The translations under genes and the position numbers were made by a program. The notes under the pieces are model-generated. The model had not been told where the DNA came from, did no database searches, and worked only from the letters and a program-made list of their open reading frames with translations. From NCBI GenBank assembly GCA_964431735.1, contig CAYSLJ010000033.1, forward strand, positions 1-49,360: a DNA stretch of 49,360 nucleotides, read 5' to 3'. Shown here one piece after another: positions 18,192 through 27,177 of this stretch. Positions within the stretch are counted from its first letter, which is position 1. The number at the start of each line of letters is the position of its first letter. Source of the stretch: CALARM01 sp964431735 (GTDB lineage Bacteria; Vulcanimicrobiota; SpSt-956; JAKJGF01).

Positions 18192-18959
18192 ATGATAAAT
18201 AACATTAAAGCAATAGCCTTTGATCTTGACGGGACTATCTATTACGGGAACAGACTCGTAGAAGGTGTTCTGGATTTATTTAAATACCTGAAAGAAAAAA
18301 ATATAAAAACTTTTTATTTTACAAATAACTCCAGAAAAAGCCGGAAAGAAATATATGAAAAACTTTCACATATGGGATTTCAATTGACTATCCACGATAT
18401 ATATAGCTCCACAGGCGCAACTGCTCTATACATTACGGAACACAATATAAAACATGTTTACTGTCTCGGTTCCGACGGACTGGCTGAAGAATTAATAGCC
18501 CATCACATCAATATAAGTGATGACCCGGAAAAAGTACAGGCCCTGGTTATAGGACTCCATCATGATTTCGACTATGCAGGACTTGCCAAAGCTATAAATA
18601 TAGTTATAAAAAGTAACTGTAACATTATAGCATGTAACCGTGACAGAACTTACCCGGTAGAAGATAATACATTAATGCCCGGATGCGGAGCCATTGTTGC
18701 TTCAGTAGAAGAAGCACTGAACAGAAAAATTGATTTTCTGGCAGGGAAACCAAATACATATATGATTGAACTGCTGGCAAAAGACTGGAATTTACAGAGG
18801 AATGAAATAATGATTGTCGGAGATTCCGTAGAAACAGATATAGAAATGGCCCGAAGATACGGATGTCCGTCTGTATTGATTGCTCCTGAAAAAATTTTTA
18901 ATTGTGCCTATACGACAGTATTAGAGAATATTTTATTGATAAAAAAATTTTTCAGATAA
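18192..18959 (+). CDS. HAD-IIA family phosphatase (NagD/phosphoglycolate phosphatase-like)
   Basis: A 255-residue cytoplasmic hydrolase with FDLDGTIYYG (motif I), FYFTNNSRKS (motif II), GKPNTYMIELL (motif III region) and GDSVETDIEMA (motif IV), all typical of subclass IIA with its large C2 cap. Members dephosphorylate small sugar or glycolate phosphates. The start follows GAGG. It lies 28 bp upstream of dapF and is probably co-transcribed with it, separate from the glycan cluster. The substrate cannot be assigned. Confidence 0.88.
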   Translation: MINNIKAIAFDLDGTIYYGNRLVEGVLDLFKYLKEKNIKTFYFTNNSRKSRKEIYEKLSHMGFQLTIHDIYSSTGATALYITEHNIKHVYCLGSDGLAEELIAHHINISDDPEKVQALVIGLHHDFDYAGLAKAINIVIKSNCNIIACNRDRTYPVEDNTLMPGCGAIVASVEEALNRKIDFLAGKPNTYMIELLAKDWNLQRNEIMIVGDSVETDIEMARRYGCPSVLIAPEKIFNCAYTTVLENILLIKKFFR

Positions 18960-18987
18960 AAATGTTCATCAATAAAGGTGTTTTAAT

Positions 18988-19803
18988 ATGAACTTTATAA
19001 AAATGCATGGTCTAGGAAATGATTTTATAATTATAGACGGGAAAAATTTTTCACATACATGTTCACTTTTTTCACTTAAAGCCTGTAACCGTCACACGGG
19101 AATAGGAGCAGACGGAGTAATATTCATTTATCCATCTGAAAAAGCATCTCTCAGGATGAGACTTTTTAATTCAGACGGTTCAGAGGCCGAAATGTGCGGA
19201 AACGGCATAAGGTGCCTTGCAAAATATGCTTTTGAATCCGCCATGGTAAAAGAAAAAAAATTCGCCATAGAAACAGGTGCAGGGCTGATAGTGACGGAAA
19301 TAATAGAAGAAAAAGGAACTATAACAGAAATCCTTGTCGACATGGGAGAACCTTCTTTCAGGGAAATTTCTCATGTTATAGTAGATGAAAAAACATTTAA
19401 CTATACTTCTGTATGGACAGGAGTGCCCCATACAGTAATTTTCCAAATACCGGAAGACTGGGAAGAAAAAGGCAGGAAAATAGAAATCAATCCACTTTTC
19501 CCTGAAAAAACAAATGTAGATTTTGTCCATGTCATAAATAAATATGAAGCTTCCGTTAAAGTCTGGGAAAGAGGTGCAGGGAAAACTCTTGCATGCGGCA
19601 CAGGTGCCTGTGCAGTACTGGCAGCAGGAGCAAAAAGCAATCTCCTGGCCAGAAAGGCAACAATAAACCTTCCAGGAGGATCTCTTATGATAGAATGGTC
19701 AGAAAAAGACAACCACATATATATGACAGGGCCGGCAGAAGAAATTTTCAGAGGAGTATGTTCGGAGAAAATACTCGGAAAATGGCTTATAGAAAAGAAC
19801 TGA
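18988..19803 (+). CDS. dapF: Diaminopimelate epimerase
   Basis: Interconverts LL- and meso-diaminopimelate for lysine and peptidoglycan synthesis. At 271 residues it has normal length. Both catalytic cysteines are visible: C70 in EMCGNGIRC and C203 in ACGTGACA. The N-terminal KMHGLGNDFI is the family signature, and GVPHTVIF and RGAGKTLACGTG are conserved substrate-binding blocks. The ATG has AAAGGTG upstream. Its presence implies DAP-type peptidoglycan or lysine synthesis. No other lysine pathway gene is near. Confidence 0.97.
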   Translation: MNFIKMHGLGNDFIIIDGKNFSHTCSLFSLKACNRHTGIGADGVIFIYPSEKASLRMRLFNSDGSEAEMCGNGIRCLAKYAFESAMVKEKKFAIETGAGLIVTEIIEEKGTITEILVDMGEPSFREISHVIVDEKTFNYTSVWTGVPHTVIFQIPEDWEEKGRKIEINPLFPEKTNVDFVHVINKYEASVKVWERGAGKTLACGTGACAVLAAGAKSNLLARKATINLPGGSLMIEWSEKDNHIYMTGPAEEIFRGVCSEKILGKWLIEKN

Positions 19804-19833
19804 TTTTGACTTTATAATATTTTTTATAATCTA

Positions 19834-19862
19834 TTGTCAACTTCATCTTTTTTTACTATAAT
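19834..19862 (+). promoter_or_regulatory. Sigma-70-type promoter for kup
   Basis: TTGTCA (19834-19839) and TATAAT (19857-19862) are separated by 17 bp, five of six and six of six matches to consensus. Transcription would start near 19869 and leave a leader of roughly 105 bases before the kup ATG. Confidence 0.6.
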
Positions 19863-19928
19863 CAAAGATTATAAATTTTACTATAAGATTATTGTACGTT
19901 TTTATAAAAGAATCGGTCATTTATATTC

Positions 19929-19956
19929 GGGTTATGAGTAATAATACTTATAACCC
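19929..19956 (+). promoter_or_regulatory. Leader hairpin upstream of kup
   Basis: GGGTTATGAGTA and TACTTATAACCC are inverted repeats, 11 of 12 with the mismatch a possible G-U pair, with a 4-base loop. The hairpin ends 18 bases before the kup start in a leader with no visible ribosome binding site. It could be an operator or an RNA control element. Confidence 0.5.
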
Positions 19957-19974
19957 ATTAAATATATAAAGCAT

Positions 19975-21780
19975 ATGAACGAAATTAACAGAATAATAAA
20001 ATCTCTCGGTATAGTTTTCGGTGATATAGGCACAAGCCCTATATATACCCTCACAGTGGTATTCCTCATGGTTCCCAAAACCGAAGCCAATATTATGGGT
20101 GTCCTGTCACTCGTATTCTGGACTCTGACTATACTGGTTTCTCTGGAATATGCATGGCTTGCCATGAGCCTTGGTAAAAAAGGAGAAGGTGGCACTATTG
20201 TATTAAAAGAAATACTTGTAAGCAAACTTAAGTCAGGGAAACAGATAGCTTTTATTACATTTCTTACTTTCATAGGTGTGTCATTACTTGTAGGTGACGG
20301 TGTAATTACACCTGCCATAAGTATATTGAGTGCGGTAGAAGGTATTCACCTGATACCTGAATTCTCTCAAACTGCGCAGCTAACACTTATTATCATAGCA
20401 TCTGTAATTGCGATAGGGCTCTTTTCCATTCAAAAAAGCGGAACGGAAAAAGTCGGCAAATCTTTCGGTCCTCTTATGATATTATGGTTTACTTCTCTGA
20501 CAATTTCCGGAATTGCAGGCATAGTTCTGTATCCAAAAGTATTTCTTTCAATAAATCCTTACTATGGAATAAAATTTTTCTTCAATAACGGACTGGAAGC
20601 GTTCTTTGTACTGTCCGAAGTTCTACTCTGTGCCACAGGAGGAGAAGCTTTATATGCAGACATGGGACATCTAGGTAGAAAACCTATTATAAAAGCCTGG
20701 TTTTATTTCGTATTTCCAGCTCTTTTACTTAATTATTACGGCCAGGGAGCATTCCTTATAACTCATCCTGATACAAAAATAGCTCTTTTCGGAATGATAT
20801 TCAACCAGTCAACTACTCTTTATATTCCCTTTCTGATTTTAAGTATTATTGCTACAATCATAGCTTCACAGGCAATGATAAGCGGTATGTTTTCCATAGT
20901 ATATCAGGGCATAACAACTCATATTATGCCACTTTTCAAAATAGATTACACCTCTGCTGAAATGAGATCTCAAATATATATAGGATTTGTAAACTGGTTT
21001 CTTCTTATATGTGTTCTTCTTATAATGTTTATCTTTAAAGAATCCAGTAAACTGGCTGCCGCCTATGGACTTGCCGTTACAGGTACTATGAGTCTTACGG
21101 GAATAATGCTGACATGGATATTTTTCCTGAAAAAAAATTATGGAAAAAGTTTTCTTGCATTGTTTATAACCTTTGTAGATTTTACATTCCTTCTGTCAAA
21201 TACCTATAAAATACCTCATGGAGGTTACTGGTCTATTATTATAGCCCTGCTGCCTCTGTGTATGATTTTAATATATACGCAGGGACAGAAAAAACTTTAT
21301 TTATCACTTAAAGCCATACCTCTGCCTGCATTTCTCGAAAAGTACAATGAAGTCTACAAAAATATGAATAAAATATCGGGGTCTGCCCTGTTCTTTGCAA
21401 GAGATATAAACAGAATGCCTCCCTATATAGCAAGAACTATGTTTATTCATAATATAATCTATGAAGATAATATTATTGTTTCAATGACACGACAGGAAGA
21501 ACCTTTTGGCATAAGTTTTGATTTCAAAGAAAAAATCTCAGATGGTCTCAGGGTATTTGAAATAAGAACCGGATATATGGAAGTCATAGAAGTGGAAGAA
21601 ATTCTGAAAAAAGCCAGTATCGAGGAAAAATCCATATTCTACGGACTTGAAGACATAAATACAGAAAATATTATATGGAAAATATTTGCAGCTATAAAAA
21701 GCCTGACCCCTTCTTTTGTACAGTTCTATAAACTTCCTCCCAATAAACTCCACGGAGTTATTACAAGGCTTGAAATATGA
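19975..21780 (+). CDS. kup: Kup-type potassium uptake permease
   Basis: A 601-residue inner-membrane K+ importer of the KUP/HAK/KT family, close to the usual length of about 620. The N-terminus has GIVFGDIGTSPIYTLT and the first loop GDGVITPAISILSAVEG, both family signatures. About twelve hydrophobic segments lie in residues 10-440. A soluble C-terminal region of about 150 residues follows. No Shine-Dalgarno sequence is evident. Promoter and hairpin lie upstream, and the next gene starts 13 bp downstream. Confidence 0.95.
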   Translation: MNEINRIIKSLGIVFGDIGTSPIYTLTVVFLMVPKTEANIMGVLSLVFWTLTILVSLEYAWLAMSLGKKGEGGTIVLKEILVSKLKSGKQIAFITFLTFIGVSLLVGDGVITPAISILSAVEGIHLIPEFSQTAQLTLIIIASVIAIGLFSIQKSGTEKVGKSFGPLMILWFTSLTISGIAGIVLYPKVFLSINPYYGIKFFFNNGLEAFFVLSEVLLCATGGEALYADMGHLGRKPIIKAWFYFVFPALLLNYYGQGAFLITHPDTKIALFGMIFNQSTTLYIPFLILSIIATIIASQAMISGMFSIVYQGITTHIMPLFKIDYTSAEMRSQIYIGFVNWFLLICVLLIMFIFKESSKLAAAYGLAVTGTMSLTGIMLTWIFFLKKNYGKSFLALFITFVDFTFLLSNTYKIPHGGYWSIIIALLPLCMILIYTQGQKKLYLSLKAIPLPAFLEKYNEVYKNMNKISGSALFFARDINRMPPYIARTMFIHNIIYEDNIIVSMTRQEEPFGISFDFKEKISDGLRVFEIRTGYMEVIEVEEILKKASIEEKSIFYGLEDINTENIIWKIFAAIKSLTPSFVQFYKLPPNKLHGVITRLEI

Positions 21781-21793
21781 CTGGAGGTATATC

Positions 21794-24184
21794 ATGAAGA
21801 CAAACTATGTAAAATTTTCAGATGGCTCGATTGTTACAGGCATAGAAGATTTGAAAGCAAAATTCATGAGACATAATAATGATATAGTTAAAATCATAGA
21901 AAACGGAGATTTAGAACTATTCTTTCGCAACATAGCAGATAATATATCATCTATGAAAGAAGAAGGGACAAAGAGCCAGGACATAGCAGACGCCATTGCC
22001 TTTATTCTGGGAGTCACCACCGACAGACCTGAGACTCCTTCTGTTACCGGTAAACTTCCTTCGTCTTTACTTGATGAAAAAATAACAGGCGGAGAAAAAA
22101 TCACAAAAGAAATATGTCTGAAAAATTTACTCCTCTCTGATAAAAAATCTCTTACTTTTCCTGAAGATCAGTGGAATTTAGAGGAAACTATTACAATAAA
22201 AACAGAGAAAGAAATTACAGGAAATAAATCATTATTTAATATAAATGAGATTATTATAGATATACAGGCAGATAAAACAATAAATTTTGAACAGATAACC
22301 TTCAGGAAAATTAAAAAAAATGAAGCTATCATTAAGATATTGAACGGAACAGTCCTGTTTTCAGGAACCATATTTGATGGTGTACGTATAGAAGCAGAAG
22401 GGAGCAGCAGGGTAAATATCGGTAATTGTAACTGTTCTCATATAAATACTGCTATTGTCGGAAAAGAAAAATCACTGCTGAAATTAGAACATATTTCTTT
22501 TGACAGAGTAAATGAAAAAACAATTGTCATTTCAGATTATGCCGGCATAGAAAATCTGTCTGACCTTATCAAAACATACCCTTCTCTCAAACACTCGCTT
22601 GCAGGAAGCAATACATGCGGAAATAAATTACTTAAAGAAGGACTCATAGATTTTGCTACATTTATTAAATGCTGTAAACATATAGTCATGTCAGGAGAAT
22701 ATATTATAAACAATACAATAGAAATAACAGGAGATACCTGTTCCCTGGAGGGAGACAATTTAATTGTAAAATCGAATGTAAAACAGGCCTTTCTGGTGAA
22801 AAATAACGGCACCCTTAAATGTAAAAATATAGTATTTAATTACATACATGAAGATACAGAAAAAATAGAAAAAAAACCGGAAGAAGTAGAAGACTCCAAT
22901 GAAGAAAAAGAAAAAGAAGCAGGTTTCATCCATGTGAAATCAGGAAATCTGGAAATGAATAACTGTAAAATTATACGGCCTGATATTGCTATCTGTCTTG
23001 AAGAACACTCAAAAGCTGATATTAAACAATGTACTGTAATAAAAAGCATAAAAACCGGCATGTATATAAAATCTTCTAAAATGAAAATATCTGACTCCGT
23101 CCTTGAAGGTAACGGAAAAATAGGAAAAAACTATCCCCAGATATCCGTAGAAGACAAATCTGAGCTTGAAATAAAAAACTCTACCATATGCAATTCTTCT
23201 GACAGTGATGCCATTTATTTCAGCGAATCCAGAGGGACATTACATAAATGTTATATTAATAATAATAATAACGGCCTTGATATAAGAGAACATTCGGAAG
23301 TAAAGGTATTTGAAACTGAAATCAACGGAAACCGTGAAGAAGGTATTTATATTTATAATAACTCAAAAGGTGTTATAAAAAAATGCAGTGTCAGTAACAA
23401 CAAAAGCAACGGCTTTGATATAAGAGATAATTCTGATGCAGACATAAGCGATTCAAATATTAACGGCAATATAAGGGGGATTGATATAAAATCTTCCAGA
23501 TTACAGGCTTCTGATTGTGTCATCAATGGCAACGTTAAAGGTATATATCTGGAAATAAACTCATGTGGAGATATTCAGAACTGTACCATAAAAAACAGCA
23601 AAATGAACGGCATTTACATAGATTCGTCAACGGTGAAAATCTCAGATTGCGAAATAAGAGAGAACGGAGAAAAAGGCGAAGATACATATCAGATATATAT
23701 AGGGAAAAAATCCAGAGTTAATCTGATAAACAGTACAGTAGCAGATGCTTCCGATAAAAGAAACGATATTTATTCGGAATTTGAAACATCAAAACTGTTT
23801 CTGGAAGATAACAGTATAGAAGGAAAAGTTATATACGGACATAAAAAGAACGGATGTTTTATCACAACTGCCACATGTCAATCTCTCGGGAAACCTGATA
23901 ACTGTTATGAATTGAACAGATTGAGAGAATTCCGTGACACATGGTTAAAAGAGCAGAAAGACGGAGAAAAACTCATCAGAGAATATTATACTGTAGCACC
24001 TCTTATAGTAACTGTTATAGATAGTCTGCCGCAAAAACATAAAATTTACGGAGACATATGGCATAATTATATCTCTCCATGTTTGAATTTAATAGAAAAA
24101 GAAAAATTTGAAGAAGTAAAACATTTATATATAAAGCTTGTAGAAAAATACAAACTTTTTACTGATATTAGGAATGACAATTAA
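21794..24184 (+). CDS. Right-handed beta-helix repeat protein with C-terminal CFI-box motif
   Basis: About 796 residues. I take the ATG at 21794 because TGGAGGT stands directly before it; an upstream in-frame ATG lies inside kup. Residues of about 200-680 consist of irregular parallel beta-helix repeats, with recurring patterns such as SDCVINGNVKGIYLE and KISDCEIRENG. No signal peptide or membrane segment is seen, so the protein looks cytoplasmic. A compact C-terminal domain starts at C688 with GCFITTATC, followed by NRLREFRDTWL. This is the CFI-box type C-terminus found in other bacteria on proteins of very different architecture. The stop codon falls in the edge of the family 2 repeat. Function unknown. 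Confidence 0.8.
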   Translation: MKTNYVKFSDGSIVTGIEDLKAKFMRHNNDIVKIIENGDLELFFRNIADNISSMKEEGTKSQDIADAIAFILGVTTDRPETPSVTGKLPSSLLDEKITGGEKITKEICLKNLLLSDKKSLTFPEDQWNLEETITIKTEKEITGNKSLFNINEIIIDIQADKTINFEQITFRKIKKNEAIIKILNGTVLFSGTIFDGVRIEAEGSSRVNIGNCNCSHINTAIVGKEKSLLKLEHISFDRVNEKTIVISDYAGIENLSDLIKTYPSLKHSLAGSNTCGNKLLKEGLIDFATFIKCCKHIVMSGEYIINNTIEITGDTCSLEGDNLIVKSNVKQAFLVKNNGTLKCKNIVFNYIHEDTEKIEKKPEEVEDSNEEKEKEAGFIHVKSGNLEMNNCKIIRPDIAICLEEHSKADIKQCTVIKSIKTGMYIKSSKMKISDSVLEGNGKIGKNYPQISVEDKSELEIKNSTICNSSDSDAIYFSESRGTLHKCYINNNNNGLDIREHSEVKVFETEINGNREEGIYIYNNSKGVIKKCSVSNNKSNGFDIRDNSDADISDSNINGNIRGIDIKSSRLQASDCVINGNVKGIYLEINSCGDIQNCTIKNSKMNGIYIDSSTVKISDCEIRENGEKGEDTYQIYIGKKSRVNLINSTVADASDKRNDIYSEFETSKLFLEDNSIEGKVIYGHKKNGCFITTATCQSLGKPDNCYELNRLREFRDTWLKEQKDGEKLIREYYTVAPLIVTVIDSLPQKHKIYGDIWHNYISPCLNLIEKEKFEEVKHLYIKLVEKYKLFTDIRNDN

Positions 24185-24267
24185 ATAACTCTCTCAAATA
24201 TATTAAATCGTAACGCGTAACGCGTAATGCGTAACGCGAGGAAAGAGACAATTAATAAAATTCTATT
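24179..24267. repeat. MITE-like element, family 2 (89 bp)
   Basis: From AATTAAATAACTCTCTC to AATAAAATTCTATT, with a TRACGCG core at 24208-24240. It is matched in inverse orientation at 44877-44965 with only about four differences in 89 bp. The ends form an imperfect inverted repeat (CTGTCTC/GAGACAA region, about 13 of 17 in the other copy). Its first bases contain the TAA stop of the beta-helix gene. Confidence 0.85.
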
Positions 24268-24270
24268 CAT

Positions 24271-26097
24271 TTAAATTATCAGCCTCACTCCTCCGAATTC
24301 CGATATATTATAGGGGAATCTTTCATGAGGGCACCCTATAAACATATAGTTCTTCGGCACTTTGAGTTCTTCCGATAATTTCTCTATATATTCAGGCGTG
24401 AATTCTCCTTTGATTTTGACAAATTCTATATCCATCTGTGGATATAGCTGATTGAGAAAATTAATATCACGGGATAACTGTTCAGGAATCTCCTCTTCCT
24501 TTTTATACAGATGTATTATTTTTATATTATTGGTAGGTTCATTATGGAGCACATATAAAATAGCTGTATTTAAACTCGAAGAATTCTCTCCTCTTGTAAA
24601 AAATATTACTCTGTGACTGTTTATAGTTTCTATCTGTTTCAGAAGATTATTTTTCATATTCCCTGTCCATTCATTGATCTTCATTGTTATGGTCTCCAGT
24701 ATATAAAGTATTACTCTGAAAATACTTAATCTAAGGAACATTATTGTTACCAGTATCATGGTAGGAATAAAATAAATGAGAAATACTATAATATTCTGTT
24801 CATCTATGACTATATTGCCTATAATACCTACTAAAACGGCAAGAAAAGCCATTATCACTTCAGGATAGGATGCAATAACGTTCCTTTTGAGACCTGATCT
24901 AAATATCTTCAGGAGAATATTTCCTACTGCAAAAATAGCCATAACACTCAGGAAAGATATAGTATAAACCCCTGCAAGGGTTATTACTTTTCCCTGAGTT
25001 ATAAGCAGGATAGAAGAGCAGAGCACGAAAAAGCTCAAAATTATAATATGATTTGTACCCCGTCTGTTTTCTTTCAGAAGAAATTGAGGCAAACACCTGT
25101 CAAGAGCCATTCTCTTGCAGAGTCCCGTAACACCTACATAACTGGTAAGCACTGCACCTGAAAGAACCAGGACGGCATCTACCACTATAAGGGTATGAAG
25201 TAAATATCCTCCAGTTTTATTTGCAATATCGGCAAGAAGATTGGCTTCATTTTCCGGGTTGGCTATAAACGACATTTCACATGTGCCGAGAGCAAGAAAC
25301 GCAATAAGAGGATTGAAGATACTTACCAGTATCCACATATTTCTCAGGGTTTTTACAAAAACGCCTTTTTTCTGTTCTTCTATAAAGTTTGCAGAACTTT
25401 CAAATCCGGAGATACCAAGTAAAGCCGATGAAAACCCGAAAAAGAGAGCAAAAAATAGTTCTTTCCAGTGAACTATTATATTTGCAAACACATCGCTCAC
25501 AGGGATAAACATATCGGTAAACCCTGTCTTCGGAATTACTATATTATGTAAAATTATGGACGGATTCATTATTACATAATATCCTGCTATGATACAGAAT
25601 ATAAAAAGAGTAATTATATGGAATAGAAATATAATTAAAGCCACTATGGCAGATTCACCTATACCAATTATAGTCAGTAAGGCAAAAATCAAAAGCAATA
25701 TAAAGGTGCTCAGTATAATATTAATCTCAGGGAAAGCAGGATAACTGTCATGAAGTGAAGCAAGATAACACATACCGCTTGTTGCGGAAACCACACAGGT
25801 AGCAATATATGATAAGATGGTAAGACATGCGGCAATACTGGCTTTGTATTTAGATGTAGTGTTTAAAAGACAGTTATAGGTTCCGCCATTAAGAGGCAGA
25901 GCTTCTCCTACTTCTGCATAAATCTTTTTGAATAAATAGAGTATTCCGGAAATAAAAAGAAGTAAAACAGGAGAGAAACATCCGCCGAAACGTGTACATA
26001 TTACAGATACATAGAGACAGCTAGAAGCTATATCATTTCCGCAGATTGCCGTAGCAAACCATTCGGACAGTTTATTATGTTTACTTTTTTCTTCCAT
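24271..26097 (-). CDS. APC-superfamily amino-acid permease with cytoplasmic C-terminal domain
   Basis: 608 residues. About twelve hydrophobic helices span residues 30 to 470, with ALPLNGGTYNCLLN and a GFESSANF motif as in APC amino-acid/polyamine transporters. Residues of about 475-608 are hydrophilic (RVIFFTRGENSSSLNTAI, MFIGCPHERFPYN) and form an extra cytoplasmic domain that could be regulatory. It is transcribed alone on the minus strand. The substrate is not predictable. Confidence 0.85.
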   Translation of the reverse strand: MEEKSKHNKLSEWFATAICGNDIASSCLYVSVICTRFGGCFSPVLLLFISGILYLFKKIYAEVGEALPLNGGTYNCLLNTTSKYKASIAACLTILSYIATCVVSATSGMCYLASLHDSYPAFPEINIILSTFILLLIFALLTIIGIGESAIVALIIFLFHIITLFIFCIIAGYYVIMNPSIILHNIVIPKTGFTDMFIPVSDVFANIIVHWKELFFALFFGFSSALLGISGFESSANFIEEQKKGVFVKTLRNMWILVSIFNPLIAFLALGTCEMSFIANPENEANLLADIANKTGGYLLHTLIVVDAVLVLSGAVLTSYVGVTGLCKRMALDRCLPQFLLKENRRGTNHIIILSFFVLCSSILLITQGKVITLAGVYTISFLSVMAIFAVGNILLKIFRSGLKRNVIASYPEVIMAFLAVLVGIIGNIVIDEQNIIVFLIYFIPTMILVTIMFLRLSIFRVILYILETITMKINEWTGNMKNNLLKQIETINSHRVIFFTRGENSSSLNTAILYVLHNEPTNNIKIIHLYKKEEEIPEQLSRDINFLNQLYPQMDIEFVKIKGEFTPEYIEKLSEELKVPKNYMFIGCPHERFPYNISEFGGVRLII

Positions 26098-26117
26098 ATA
26101 TTACCTGATTGAGTATA

Positions 26118-26143
26118 TCGTGACGCGTGACGCGTGACGCGAG
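26118..26143 (+). repeat. TRACGCG heptamer array
   Basis: Three TGACGCG units after ATCG and before AGGAT, just upstream of the permease gene. Confidence 0.85.
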
Positions 26144-26218
26144 GATTACGTTTACGTTGTTATGACATAACTAAGTAGTATATATTCTATTTATATTTTA
26201 ATAATCCTACTATAAGAT

Positions 26219-26262
26219 AAAAAAGTGTAATTTATTACTTCTATAGTTTTGCACTTTTTTAA
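26219..26262 (-). terminator. Candidate terminator of the chemotaxis operon
   Basis: AAAAAAGTGTAA and TTGCACTTTTTT form 12-bp arms with one G-U pair and a loop of about 20 bases. On the minus strand the stem ends in a T run. It lies about 80 bases beyond the cheR stop. Confidence 0.5.
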
Positions 26263-26295
26263 AAACCATACTGACCGGGGCACCGGGGCATAAAC

Positions 26296-26329
26296 CTCCC
26301 GTCACGCGTTACGCGTTACGCGTCACGAG
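26296..26329 (-). repeat. TRACGCG heptamer array (inverse orientation)
   Basis: On the minus strand it reads CGTGACGCGTAACGCGTAAC and continues to GACGGGAGG, immediately 3' of cheR. Confidence 0.85.
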
Positions 26330-26339
26330 AGTATTATAT

Positions 26340-27167
26340 TTACTTTAACTGATAAAAAATAGCTCTTAAATAATTTCTGGAGGCGAATTTATCGGAAACT
26401 CCCAGGAGGGTTTCAGTGGAACCTATAAAGAGATAACCTTCTGGAACCAGAACATCGGCAATTCTATCAAAGAGTTTCTTCTTTGTATCAAGATCAAAAT
26501 ATATGGCTACATTCCGGCAAAATATTATATCAAATTTACCAAGTCCCCGGAATGGTTCAAGAAGATTAATTTTTTGAAACTTAACCATACTTCTTACTCT
26601 GTCTTTTATATGCCATAAACCGTTTTTATTTGTAAAATATTTATCTCGAAAAATTCCGGAAAGTCCACGGCCCAGTTCGAAATCTGAAAAATTCCCCACA
26701 CTTGCTTTCCTGAGAATTTCATCTGATATATCTGTGGCAAAAATAGTTATATTCCATTTAGTAAATATATCAGGTAACATATCCATAAGGATCATTGCTA
26801 TACTGTAAGGTTCCTGTCCGCTTGAACAGGCAGCGCTCCATATTTTTATAGACGGAATAGATCCTTTAACAGATGTTTTACTATCGATCAAATCGGGAAG
26901 TACCTTATATTTCAGTGCTTCAAAAGGGGTTTTATCTCTAAAAAAAGAAGTTTCATTTGTAGATATGGCATCTATTATTTTTTCTTTTAAAATTTTATTA
27001 AATTTGGCTTTAAAGAAGAAATCGCTGAAGGTTCTCACACCTTCACTTTCAGCAAGGTCAGAGAGACGGCTTTCAATGAGATAGGTTTTATTCTGTTCAA
27101 GAGAAATACCGGAAATTTCTTTTATGAACTTTGCCATAATCTCAAATTCACCTCTTACCAGCTTCAT
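26340..27167 (-). CDS. cheR: Chemotaxis protein methyltransferase CheR
   Basis: Methylates receptor glutamates with S-adenosylmethionine. The 275-residue protein has a helical N-terminal domain and a SAM-binding domain with SAACSSGQEPYSIAMI, FATDISDEILRKA and the typical IIFCRNVAIYFD. It starts 10 bp after cheB with GAGGG as ribosome binding site, and is the last gene of the operon. No receptor gene lies in the window, so its target must be encoded elsewhere. Confidence 0.95.
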   Translation of the reverse strand: MKLVRGEFEIMAKFIKEISGISLEQNKTYLIESRLSDLAESEGVRTFSDFFFKAKFNKILKEKIIDAISTNETSFFRDKTPFEALKYKVLPDLIDSKTSVKGSIPSIKIWSAACSSGQEPYSIAMILMDMLPDIFTKWNITIFATDISDEILRKASVGNFSDFELGRGLSGIFRDKYFTNKNGLWHIKDRVRSMVKFQKINLLEPFRGLGKFDIIFCRNVAIYFDLDTKKKLFDRIADVLVPEGYLFIGSTETLLGVSDKFASRNYLRAIFYQLK

Positions 27168-27177
27168 AGGTTTACCC

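Larger units (their letters stand above)
26098..26339. other. Intergenic gap of 242 bp with two facing heptamer arrays and a terminator
   Basis: It holds a TRACGCG array at 26118-26143, the hairpin at 26219-26262, and a second array in inverse orientation at 26296-26329. The two arrays could pair over a distance. Part of the DNA between them, TATATCG..GAGGAT at the first array, resembles a decayed family 1 element. Confidence 0.65.

Noticed and set aside
21716..21793. Longer start for the beta-helix protein inside kup
   Set aside because: The ATG at 21794 has TGGAGGT directly upstream; the extension overlaps kup by more than 60 bases.
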